Assembly: GCA_019242465.1 (NCBI GenBank)
Contig: JAFAVL010000786.1
Coordinates: forward strand, 1-6,912
Source: Chroococcidiopsidaceae cyanobacterium CP_BM_RX_35
GTDB lineage: Bacteria > Cyanobacteriota > Cyanobacteriia > Cyanobacteriales > Chroococcidiopsidaceae
Direction: 5' to 3'
Length of the DNA stretch: 6,912 bases
Shown: piece after piece, positions 1 to 5,992 of the stretch
How positions within the stretch are numbered: position 1 is the first letter of the stretch
Layout of the letters: each line of letters opens with the position of its first letter
The notes under the pieces: model-generated
What the model was told of the DNA's origin: nothing
The model's input: only the letters and a program-made list of their open reading frames with translations
Database searches by the model: none
Position numbers and translations under genes: made by a program

Positions 1-1165
1 GGTTGCTGCCGCCAAAAGGCAAATACTCATATGGTGAAAATTGCCGTTCTAAAAACCGCTCTGGCTTAAATCGTTTGGGCTCTGGAAATAGATCCGGTCG
101 CTGGTGGAGCAGATAAATACAAGGAACCAACTCTGTACCGGGTTCAAACTGATAGCCCATCAACTGGAACGGTGATTTCAAAATCCGCCCAAACGCAGTC
201 ATTGCAATGGGATAAATCCGCAACGTTTCAGAACAGACTGCCGATAGATAGGGAAGCCGCGCGGCGGCACTGGGGTCGGAATCGTCATCAAGGGATTTAA
301 GTTCCCCCAAGAGCTTGTCACGCACTTCCGGTAACTGCTCAGTCCAGTATAAAGCCCATGCCAAGGCCGAAGCTGTGGTCTCATGTCCGGCAAACAGCAG
401 CGTTAGCAGCTCATCCCGTAACTCGACATCCGTCATCGGCTGACCTAATTCATCGCGCGCCGCTAATAGCAAACTCAGGATATCTGTACTAGATAAGTTG
501 GGCTGCTCCCGCCGTTGTTGAATTTCGGCATAGAGGAGTTGATCAATTTGCTGACGCAGGCGCAGAAAGCGTCCCCACGGACTCAATGGTCCTAAATCTC
601 GCTGGAGTTTCCCAAAAAAGAGCAAGCCTGAAGTTAAGGGGGAGCCGATAGAGTCTAGTAAGGAAATCAGGAGTTGTCTCAGTTGCTCGAAGCGCTGTCC
701 CTCATGCAGACCAAAAACGGTGTGTAAGATTGTACGGAGAGAAATCTCTTGCATGCAGGAACGGACTAAAAAGGACTCCCCCACAGTCCATTGGCTCATC
801 ACTTGCTCTGTGATCTCGTGGATGATTTTGCCGTAGGTACGCAGACGTTCGCCATGAAAGGGAGGCGTTAACAGCCGTCGCTGGCGCTGGTGGCGTTCAC
901 CGTCTAATAAGATGAGTGAGTGATCCCCCAAAATAGGTTTTAAAGGTTTATTTCCCGGACCAGAGTCAAACAGTTCTGGATTAGCAGTCAAGAGTTCCTG
1001 AATCGCCTGAGGATTGCTGAAAAATACAGTCGAAGATTTACTGCCAACGAGCGCAAAAGGGTCACCGTATCTCTGATCCAGGTCTTCTAGCAGCTCTAAA
1101 GGTCTAGCAATCCACTGCATCGTCAACACAAAGTTCGGATTCCGGGGACCATCGGGCAGGCTCAT
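1..1165 (-). CDS. Cytochrome P450, CYP110-like, C-terminus cut by window edge
   Basis: A continuous reading frame of 388 codons runs off the left edge. Cytochromes P450 are haem-thiolate monooxygenases that use O2 and two electrons from a redox partner. Visible hallmarks are a helix C segment with H92-x3-R96 followed by LLTPPFHGER, the I-helix oxygen-activation motif AGHETT (259-264), the helix K ExxR motif E313-R316 (ETLR), the PERF motif (368-371) and the start of the haem loop PFGGSN (383-388). The ligand cysteine is expected about three residues beyond the edge. The N-terminus (MSLPDGPRNPNF, then QWIARPLE) and the TPPFHGER segment resemble the cyanobacterial CYP110 family, some members of which have been linked to fatty-acid or terpene oxidation; the substrate here is unknown. 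There is no N-terminal membrane anchor. The ATG at 1165 is supported by an in-frame stop at 1199-1201 and a GAGG (1176-1179) ten bases upstream. It is divergent from clpC. Confidence 0.95.
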   Translation of the reverse strand, partial: MSLPDGPRNPNFVLTMQWIARPLELLEDLDQRYGDPFALVGSKSSTVFFSNPQAIQELLTANPELFDSGPGNKPLKPILGDHSLILLDGERHQRQRRLLTPPFHGERLRTYGKIIHEITEQVMSQWTVGESFLVRSCMQEISLRTILHTVFGLHEGQRFEQLRQLLISLLDSIGSPLTSGLLFFGKLQRDLGPLSPWGRFLRLRQQIDQLLYAEIQQRREQPNLSSTDILSLLLAARDELGQPMTDVELRDELLTLLFAGHETTASALAWALYWTEQLPEVRDKLLGELKSLDDDSDPSAAARLPYLSAVCSETLRIYPIAMTAFGRILKSPFQLMGYQFEPGTELVPCIYLLHQRPDLFPEPKRFKPERFLERQFSPYEYLPFGGSN

Positions 1166-1358
1166 GACAGCTTTACCTCGTAGATTTTCCTTCTCTATCT
1201 AGAATAGACGGCAACTACTGCCTAGTACCTTCGGCTCTCACTACAGTGCCCCTAGTTTGTTAGATCTACATTAGTTAACAAGAACTACATAAATATTAAT
1301 GCAGAGGTGATGCACGCTTCGAGCATATCTCGTCAGAAATTCGTAGAGGGAACTTTTC
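1166..1358. promoter_or_regulatory. Divergent intergenic region between P450 and clpC
   Basis: This 193-base gap must hold the promoters of both divergent genes. I cannot assign a confident -35/-10 pair. On the plus strand an AT-rich stretch (1286-1300, TACATAAATATTAAT) could supply a -10 for clpC, but no well-spaced -35 is seen. The clpC ribosome binding site AGAGGG lies at 1345-1350, eight bases before the ATG. On the minus strand the P450 Shine-Dalgarno-like GAGG is at 1176-1179. A small palindrome-like element (TCTAT-CTAGA-ATAGA, around 1194-1208) lies just upstream of the P450 ribosome site. No coding potential was recognised. Confidence 0.4.
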
Positions 1359-3842
1359 ATGTTTGAACAATTTACAGATAAAGCCATCAAGGTAGTTATG
1401 TTAGCCCAGGAAGAAGCACGAAACCTGGGACATAATCTTGTTGGTACTGAACAAATTCTGTTGGGGCTGATTGCAGAAGGTACAGGCGTAGCAGCTAAAG
1501 TACTGACTGAGCAAGGCGTCACCCTACAAGACGCAAGGCGCGAAGTTGAAAAAATTATTGGTCGTTTTTCTCGCTTCGTCCCCGCAGAGATTCCATTTAC
1601 CCCTAAAGCTAAGAGCGTTTTTGAGCAAGCTTTTGCAGAAGCCCGGCAATTGGGACACAACTACATTGGTCCAGAACACTTGCTGTTGGGACTGCTGCGA
1701 GAAGGGGAAGGTGTAGCGAAAAAAGTCCTAGACAACTTGGGAGTTGACAGCTCGAAAGTTCGCACCGCCACAATCAAAGTTCTAGGAGAAGCAGCATCTG
1801 TTTCAGCTAGTGGTAGAAGAGAGTCAGGTTTTTCTGGACGTTCTAATGGCAAAACAGCAACTCTAGAGGAATTTGGCACCAACCTCACTCGACAAGCACT
1901 AGAAGGTAAGCTTGACCCCGTTGTGGGTCGGCAGGCAGAAATTCAACGTGCTATTCAGATCTTGGGGCGCCGCACGAAGAACAATCCTGTATTGATTGGA
2001 GAACCCGGTGTCGGTAAAACCGCGATCGCCGAGGGGTTAGCTCAGCGGATTGCTAGCAAAAACGTCCCGGATCTTCTAGAAGATAAGCAGGTTGTCAGCC
2101 TGAATATGGGCTCGTTGGTAGCAGGCACTCGGTTTCGAGGAGATTTTGAAGAGCGTCTCAAGGCAGTTGTGGATGAAGTTCGTCAAGCTGGAAATATAAT
2201 TTTGGTAATTGATGAGCTGCATACCCTAGTTGGTGCAGGAGGAGTGGAAGGTGGAATAGATGCCGCTAACCTGCTCAAGCCAGCCCTAGCACGAGGTGAA
2301 TTCCAGTGCATAGGAGCGACTACCCTAGATGAATACCGCAAGCACATTGAGCGAGATGCAGCTTTGGAGCGTCGCTTCCAACCGATTATGGTGGGTGAAC
2401 CATCAGTTGCGGAAACCGTTGAGATTTTGCACGGCTTGCGCGATTGCTACGAGCAGTATCATAAAGTTAAGATTTCTGATGCCGCTTTAACAGCAGCAGC
2501 TCAGCTTTCTGATCGCTATATCTCTGATCGCTACTTGCCTGACAAGGCAATTGACCTGATTGACGAAGCTGGTTCTCGCTTGCGGCTGAGGAACAGTCAA
2601 GTGCCTCCTGCTGCTAAAGAACTGAGCCAAGAGCTGCGTCAAGTGACTAAAGCTAAAGAGACAGCGGTTGATGCACAGGATTTCGAGGAAGCTGGGAAAT
2701 TGCGTGATCGCGAACTGGAGATCGAAGCGCAGCTCAAGGCTCTCTCGGAAAACAGAAAGTCAGAGGCTCAAAACGCTACGAGTTCTCTCGTTGTTGATGA
2801 GGAAGATATTGCCCAGATCGTTGCTGCTTGGACTGGAGTTCCAGTTAACAAACTAACTGAAACTGAATCTGAGCTGCTACTGCACCTGGAAGATACGCTG
2901 CATCAGCGGCTGATTGGTCAAGAGGAAGCCGTCACAGCAGTTTCAAAGGCGATTCGCCGGGCGCGGGTGGGCTTGAAAAATCCCGATCGACCGATTGCTA
3001 GCTTCATCTTCTCTGGTCCTACTGGGGTAGGTAAGACAGAATTGGCAAAGGCGTTGGCTTCCTACTTCTTCGGCTCGGAAGCAGCCATGATTCGGTTGGA
3101 TATGTCTGAGTACATGGAACGCCATACAGTCTCTAAGCTGATTGGTTCACCTCCCGGATATGTCGGGTACGACGAAGGCGGACAGTTAACGGAGGCTGTT
3201 AGACGCAAGCCCTATACAGTCGTGCTATTCGACGAAATCGAGAAGGCACACCCTGACGTGTTCAACCTGCTATTGCAACTGCTTGACGACGGTCGCCTGA
3301 CTGATGCTCAAGGTCGGACAGTAGACTTTAAGAACACGTTGCTGATTATGACCTCCAATATCGGTTCGAGGGTAATCGAGAAAGGTGGTGGTGGGCTCGG
3401 CTTCACCTTTGCTGAGAACCAATCTGACTCTCAGTACAACTACGTTCGCTCTCTAGTGAATGAGGAATTGAAGCAATACTTCCGCCCTGAGTTCCTCAAC
3501 CGCCTTGACGAGATCATTGTCTTCCGACAATTGACCAAGGATGAAGTGAAGCAAATCGCTGACATCATGTTACGCGAGGTTGCGGAGCGCTTAACTGAGC
3601 AGGGAATTACGCTAGAAGTTACCGAACGGTTCAAAGACCGGGTGGTAGAAGAAGGCTATAGTTCTAGCTATGGTGCCAGACCGTTACGGCGAGCGATTAT
3701 GCGACTGCTAGAAGATGCGATCGCTGAGACGATTCTCTCTGGTCGCATCAAAGATGGAGACACCGCCGTTGTTGATGTTAATAATGATGGCGAGGTCTGG
3801 GTAGAGCAGTCTGAGCAGCGATTGCTAGTTCCTGCCGCCTAA
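1359..3842 (+). CDS. clpC: ClpC-type AAA+ unfoldase, ATPase subunit of Clp protease
   Basis: An 827-residue Hsp100/ClpC protein, close to the usual length of about 820-840. It unfolds substrates with ATP and feeds them to the ClpP/ClpR peptidase in the cytosol. Domains in order: Clp N-domain with two repeats (about 1-145, each with LGHN and LLLGL-type segments); AAA+ D1 with Walker A GEPGVGKT (214-221), Walker B ILVIDE (281-286) and arginine-finger pair R338-R339; middle UVR segment (about 424-458), which marks ClpC rather than ClpB; AAA+ D2 with Walker A GPTGVGKT (553-560), Walker B VVLFDE (621-626), pore loop GYVG (600-603) and sensor-2 GARPLRR (772-778). The ClpP-docking LGF tripeptide is at 680-682, so ClpP partnering is expected. 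The ATG has AGAGGG eight bases upstream. Unusual points: the conserved stretch after the first N repeat reads [13 protein letters not shown] rather than the common GRGSGFVAVEIPF, and the D1 pore loop has Phe259 (RFRG) in place of Tyr. It may be a paralogue of the housekeeping ClpC. Confidence 0.96.
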   Translation: MFEQFTDKAIKVVMLAQEEARNLGHNLVGTEQILLGLIAEGTGVAAKVLTEQGVTLQDARREVEKIIGRFSRFVPAEIPFTPKAKSVFEQAFAEARQLGHNYIGPEHLLLGLLREGEGVAKKVLDNLGVDSSKVRTATIKVLGEAASVSASGRRESGFSGRSNGKTATLEEFGTNLTRQALEGKLDPVVGRQAEIQRAIQILGRRTKNNPVLIGEPGVGKTAIAEGLAQRIASKNVPDLLEDKQVVSLNMGSLVAGTRFRGDFEERLKAVVDEVRQAGNIILVIDELHTLVGAGGVEGGIDAANLLKPALARGEFQCIGATTLDEYRKHIERDAALERRFQPIMVGEPSVAETVEILHGLRDCYEQYHKVKISDAALTAAAQLSDRYISDRYLPDKAIDLIDEAGSRLRLRNSQVPPAAKELSQELRQVTKAKETAVDAQDFEEAGKLRDRELEIEAQLKALSENRKSEAQNATSSLVVDEEDIAQIVAAWTGVPVNKLTETESELLLHLEDTLHQRLIGQEEAVTAVSKAIRRARVGLKNPDRPIASFIFSGPTGVGKTELAKALASYFFGSEAAMIRLDMSEYMERHTVSKLIGSPPGYVGYDEGGQLTEAVRRKPYTVVLFDEIEKAHPDVFNLLLQLLDDGRLTDAQGRTVDFKNTLLIMTSNIGSRVIEKGGGGLGFTFAENQSDSQYNYVRSLVNEELKQYFRPEFLNRLDEIIVFRQLTKDEVKQIADIMLREVAERLTEQGITLEVTERFKDRVVEEGYSSSYGARPLRRAIMRLLEDAIAETILSGRIKDGDTAVVDVNNDGEVWVEQSEQRLLVPAA
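2022..2029. repeat. HIP1 octamer GCGATCGC
   Basis: Perfect HIP1 palindrome within clpC, just after the D1 Walker A codons. HIP1 is over-represented in many cyanobacterial genomes and supports that assignment. Confidence 0.9.
3717..3724. repeat. HIP1 octamer GCGATCGC
   Basis: Second perfect HIP1 copy in clpC, near the 3' end, in codons for LEDAIAE. Confidence 0.9.
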
Positions 3843-3857
3843 GATTTAGTCACCCTT

Positions 3858-3887
3858 ACCCCTGGCAGCAATGCCGGGGGTTTTTGT
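3858..3887 (+). terminator. Rho-independent terminator of clpC
   Basis: It begins 15 bases after the clpC stop. A nine-pair stem (CCCCTGGCA, 3859-3867, with TGCCGGGGG, 3872-3880, one G-U pair) closes a GCAA tetraloop of the GNRA type. It is followed directly by TTTTTGTT (3881-3888). The adjacent A3858-T3881 can extend the stem. The opposite strand lacks a T tract, so it should act only on clpC transcripts. Confidence 0.93.
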
Positions 3888-3961
3888 TCCCGTTCGTCAT
3901 TTTATGGCAAACAGAGATGCATGTAGGGGAATTCTGTCCCACTGCCTAACGGCCCGGCTCG

Positions 3962-4018
3962 GCGGAGGTAGACATCTTCTGCAAGTCCAATAGGAGGATA
4001 ACCGTCCGCAGAATCCGC
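3962..4018. repeat. Imperfect nested inverted repeat 3' of the sigma gene
   Basis: TTCTGC (3977-3982) pairs with GCAGAA (4008-4013), and GCGGA (3962-3966) pairs with TCCGC (4014-4018). The left arms are separated by a ten-base bulge. It lies just downstream of the ECF sigma stop codon. No T tract follows on either strand, so it is not a standard terminator; it could be a 3'-end stabilising structure or chance. The rest of the 3888-4032 gap holds nothing recognisable. Confidence 0.25.
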
Positions 4019-4032
4019 TCTGATTGTGCTGC

Positions 4033-4914
4033 TTACGCTGTGCGCTCCAACCACAGTTGAATTGCTTTTAGCTTTTTCGGGTTGACCACTGCAAAAATTG
4101 CTTCAATCCCCTCACTGGCAAAATCAAAACTAAAGATGCTTTGGGGCTGACCCTCCACAAAATTCAGAATTCCGGGCTGACCGTTAATTTGAATGATCTG
4201 AGAACTCAGCGTAGGGATTAGCCGAGTCCGACGAATTGCGACTAAGAAACGAGCCACTTTTTGACAACCATGTAACGGTCGCTGCGCTGCTATTACCTGA
4301 CCACCACCATCTGACCAAAAGGTGATGTTTTCTGCCATTAGTGCAACGAGCTGATGCAAATTTCCTTGATTCCAACTTGTCAGAAACTGTGCGACAACCT
4401 CCTCCTTTTGTTGAAGAGAGGGTCTAATATTAGGTCTACGCAGAACAAGATGCTGACGGGCACGACAAACGATTTGACGGCAATTGGGAATGCTTTTTCC
4501 GACAGTCATAGCGATTTCTGCATAATCATAATTGAAGACTTCGCGTAACAAAAAGATTGCTCGTTCAGTCGGTGATAAACATTCGAGTAGTGTTAAAAAT
4601 GCGAACGATAGAGACTCAGCTAATTCAGCAGCGTCTCCAATATCATTAGTCTGTTCAGTTATCAAGGGCTCTGGCAACCATATCCCAACATACCTCTCTC
4701 GCTGCACACGAGCAGACCGCAGCTGATCGATGCACAAACGGGTGATGAGGCTAGACAGGAATGCTTTGGGAGATTGCACTGCTGTTTGAGTTGATTGCCA
4801 ACGGATCCAGGCTTCCTGCACCATATCTTCTGCATCAGTGGTACTGCCAAGCATCCGATAAGCGATCGCAAACAGCAAGGAACGATACTGATTAAATATC
4901 TCTAATCGATCCAT
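4033..4914 (-). CDS. ECF RNA polymerase sigma factor, ECF41 (SigJ-like) group
   Basis: A 293-residue protein that directs RNA polymerase to a specific promoter class. Sigma region 2 spans about 9-73 (core AYRMLGSTTDAEDMVQEAW, 18-36) and region 4 about 105-157 (helix-turn-helix ending in CRQIVCRARQHL). A SnoaL/NTF2-like extension covers about 170-290. Three signatures of group ECF41 are present: WLPEP in the 2-4 linker (79-83), DGGG (202-205) and NPKKL (278-282). In this group the extension, rather than a separate anti-sigma protein, is known to tune activity, and no anti-sigma gene is visible here. The ATG lies three bases after the azoR stop (TAG-CTT-ATG) with no good Shine-Dalgarno of its own, so translational coupling is likely. 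The head of the operon carries a match to the ECF41 promoter consensus, which implies autoregulation. SigJ is the usual database name, but it is also used for an unrelated Anabaena sigma factor, so no symbol is given. Confidence 0.93.
   Translation of the reverse strand: MDRLEIFNQYRSLLFAIAYRMLGSTTDAEDMVQEAWIRWQSTQTAVQSPKAFLSSLITRLCIDQLRSARVQRERYVGIWLPEPLITEQTNDIGDAAELAESLSFAFLTLLECLSPTERAIFLLREVFNYDYAEIAMTVGKSIPNCRQIVCRARQHLVLRRPNIRPSLQQKEEVVAQFLTSWNQGNLHQLVALMAENITFWSDGGGQVIAAQRPLHGCQKVARFLVAIRRTRLIPTLSSQIIQINGQPGILNFVEGQPQSIFSFDFASEGIEAIFAVVNPKKLKAIQLWLERTA
4862..4869. repeat. HIP1 octamer GCGATCGC
   Basis: Perfect HIP1 copy in the 5' part of the ECF41 sigma gene (codons for FAIAY). It suggests the sigma gene has been long resident in a HIP1-rich genome. 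Confidence 0.9.
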
Positions 4915-4917
4915 AAG

Positions 4918-5541
4918 CTACCAATCTGTTGCTAAGTTCATGAGCTTGGCTCGTGCAGTTGTGATCTCTCGTTGTCGAATCTCGTCCGACATAAACTGAT
5001 CGGGTATAGGCACAGTCGTCACATCATCAATTCCAATAAACCCCAGTATTGAGCGCAGATAAGTATCACAAAAATTCATCCCACCTAGCGGAGTCCCTAC
5101 AACAAAATTTCCGGCGCTCGGTGTGATAATCAATGCTTTCTTATCTATTGCCAGTCCCTGAAAGGTATATGTTGTTGGGTCAAAAGTAAATGTTCGATTG
5201 ATTCTAACGACATTATCCAAATATGCCTTAAGCGTAGACGGCACATTGAAGTTGTACATCGGCACACCTAGTAAGAGACGATCAGCCCAAAGTAGCTCTT
5301 CGATCAGGATCTCAGAGTCAGCTAATGTTGCGAGCATCTCTGGCGATCGCGCCTCTGGAGGCATATAGTTCGCTTTTGTCCAAAGTTCTGTCGGATGGGC
5401 AGGAGGATTTACTCCAACATCACGCTTTTTGCGCTGAGTCTTGGAATGAGCCGTCTCCCAAGTTTGAATAAACTCTTGGCTCAGGTTCCGAGAAATAGAA
5501 CCGGATTGACGGACGCTCGATTGAATCTCAAGCAGCTTCAT
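4918..5541 (-). CDS. azoR: FMN-dependent NADH-azoreductase family oxidoreductase (AzoR/AcpD-like)
   Basis: A 207-residue flavodoxin-fold protein, the usual AzoR length of about 200-210. Family members reduce quinones and azo or nitro electrophiles with NAD(P)H through FMN in the cytosol; the natural substrate here is unknown. Visible features: strand 1 and phosphate-binding loop KLLEIQSSVRQSGSISR (2-18), the flavin-contact segment PMYNFNVPSTLKAYLD (94-109) followed by the INRTFTF segment, and the C-terminal LRSILGFIGIDDV (162-174). The loop that is often SRGG in AzoR reads PSAG (141-144) here. It is the first gene of the unit and directly precedes the ECF41 sigma gene. The ATG at 5541 gives the typical family N-terminus. 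An in-frame TTG at 5547 would add two residues and has AGGA seven bases upstream, so it remains a real alternative. The neighbour suggests expression under the sigma factor's own control. Confidence 0.92.
   Translation of the reverse strand: MKLLEIQSSVRQSGSISRNLSQEFIQTWETAHSKTQRKKRDVGVNPPAHPTELWTKANYMPPEARSPEMLATLADSEILIEELLWADRLLLGVPMYNFNVPSTLKAYLDNVVRINRTFTFDPTTYTFQGLAIDKKALIITPSAGNFVVGTPLGGMNFCDTYLRSILGFIGIDDVTTVPIPDQFMSDEIRQREITTARAKLMNLATDW
5343..5350. repeat. HIP1 octamer GCGATCGC
   Basis: Perfect HIP1 copy within azoR (codons for EARSP). With the copy in the sigma gene it argues against very recent import of the two-gene unit. Confidence 0.9.
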
Positions 5542-5562
5542 GGGCAATTCTTCGTCCTAAAA

Positions 5563-5579
5563 CGTCTATTTATAAGACG
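5563..5579. promoter_or_regulatory. Inverted repeat CGTCT-N7-AGACG over the azoR -10 and start region
   Basis: Perfect five-base arms (5563-5567 and 5575-5579) flank a seven-base AT-rich centre. The upstream arm covers the -10 CGTC and the centre covers the expected transcription start. A repressor bound here would block initiation. A TATAAA hexamer in the centre could also be a -10 for the housekeeping sigma, but no good -35 lies at 17 bases. The short arms make chance possible. Confidence 0.35.
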
Positions 5580-5602
5580 ATGAACTTATGCAGCTTGTGA
5601 CA
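5576..5602 (-). promoter_or_regulatory. ECF41-type promoter of the azoR-sigma operon
   Basis: Read on the minus strand, the -35 element TGTCACA (5602-5596) is separated by 16 bases from the -10 element CGTC (5579-5576). This agrees with the target consensus known for ECF41 sigma factors in both elements and in spacing. Transcription should begin about 6-8 bases further on, near 5570, leaving a leader of about 28 bases before the azoR ATG at 5541. The operon it heads ends in an ECF41 sigma gene, so positive autoregulation is the direct inference. Confidence 0.85.
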
Positions 5603-5675
5603 GTCTCGATTTTTTAGGTTAAAACTCTCATCGAGGACTTACGGCATAACTATTGATTAGACAGACTTCGTCGGC

Positions 5676-5936
5676 CTAACTACCCTGTTCTAGGTTTTGA
5701 AACAGACACTTGCGCTGTATACCACTTACCTTTGTCTTCGTCTTACAATGACACAGTACCGTCCATGCACACAACAGCCTATTTGTACAGTGCGTAGGTT
5801 CTAATTGCTTGTCTAGTTGCGCCAGCAGTAATAACCCCGCATCTGAAGTCATCGCACCACCACTAAAGTTAGCCACAACTTGGAGTTGCTCCAGTTTGTC
5901 AAATTTGAAAACGTTCCTCGCTCCAGAAAATTGGTA
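5676..5936 (-). pseudogene. IS1380-family transposase remnant, N-terminal fragment only
   Basis: Between in-frame stops at 5937-5939 and 5676-5678 the minus strand encodes about 86 residues. The central part, KFDKLEQLQVVANFSGG followed by AMTSDAGLLLLAQLDKQL, resembles the N-terminus of IS1380-family DDE transposases, which typically have a xFSGGxxTSDAGxLLLxxLD signature. Past about 5800 the similarity fades: RLLCAWTVLCHCK and what follows no longer look like the family, and the frame stops after about 65 codons from the GTG at 5876, where roughly 400 or more are expected. The catalytic DDE residues are absent. This is a dead fragment left by an old insertion and deletion. It sits downstream of the glycosyltransferase gene on the same strand. 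Identification rests on the N-terminal motif only. Confidence 0.72.
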
Positions 5937-5992
5937 CTATGCAACTTGGGATGAGGGCAGAACTTTGATTGGTCACTGTTGCTTTGGTAGGC

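Larger units (their letters stand above)
5542..5992. other. Intergenic region between azoR and the glycosyltransferase gene
   Basis: This 451-base stretch contains the ECF41-type promoter and overlapping inverted repeat near azoR (5563-5602) and a transposase fragment (5676-5936). The remaining pieces, 5603-5675 and 5937-5992, show no recognisable gene, RNA or terminator for the glycosyltransferase gene. No terminal inverted repeats or target duplications flanking the transposase fragment could be identified by eye. Confidence 0.6.

Noticed and set aside
199..393. A 64-residue minus-strand frame within the P450 gene
   Set aside because: It overlaps the ExxR and I-helix coding region in another frame.
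1271..1888. Minus-strand open frames opposite the 5' end of clpC
   Set aside because: They lie antisense to a strongly conserved ClpC N-domain, have no recognisable motifs and no credible ribosome site.
2668..3634. Short frames on both strands inside clpC
   Set aside because: They are shadow frames of the ClpC coding sequence, with compositions typical of out-of-frame translation.
3992..4032. AGGAGG at 3992-3997 on the plus strand as a ribosome site for a small gene
   Set aside because: No ATG follows at proper spacing and the only nearby frames are about 15 codons long.
4184..4871. Several 60-70 residue frames on both strands within the sigma gene
   Set aside because: All overlap the well-supported ECF41 coding sequence and resemble no family.
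5395..5583. Plus-strand frame opposite the azoR start
   Set aside because: It is antisense to azoR and its promoter, with no motif.
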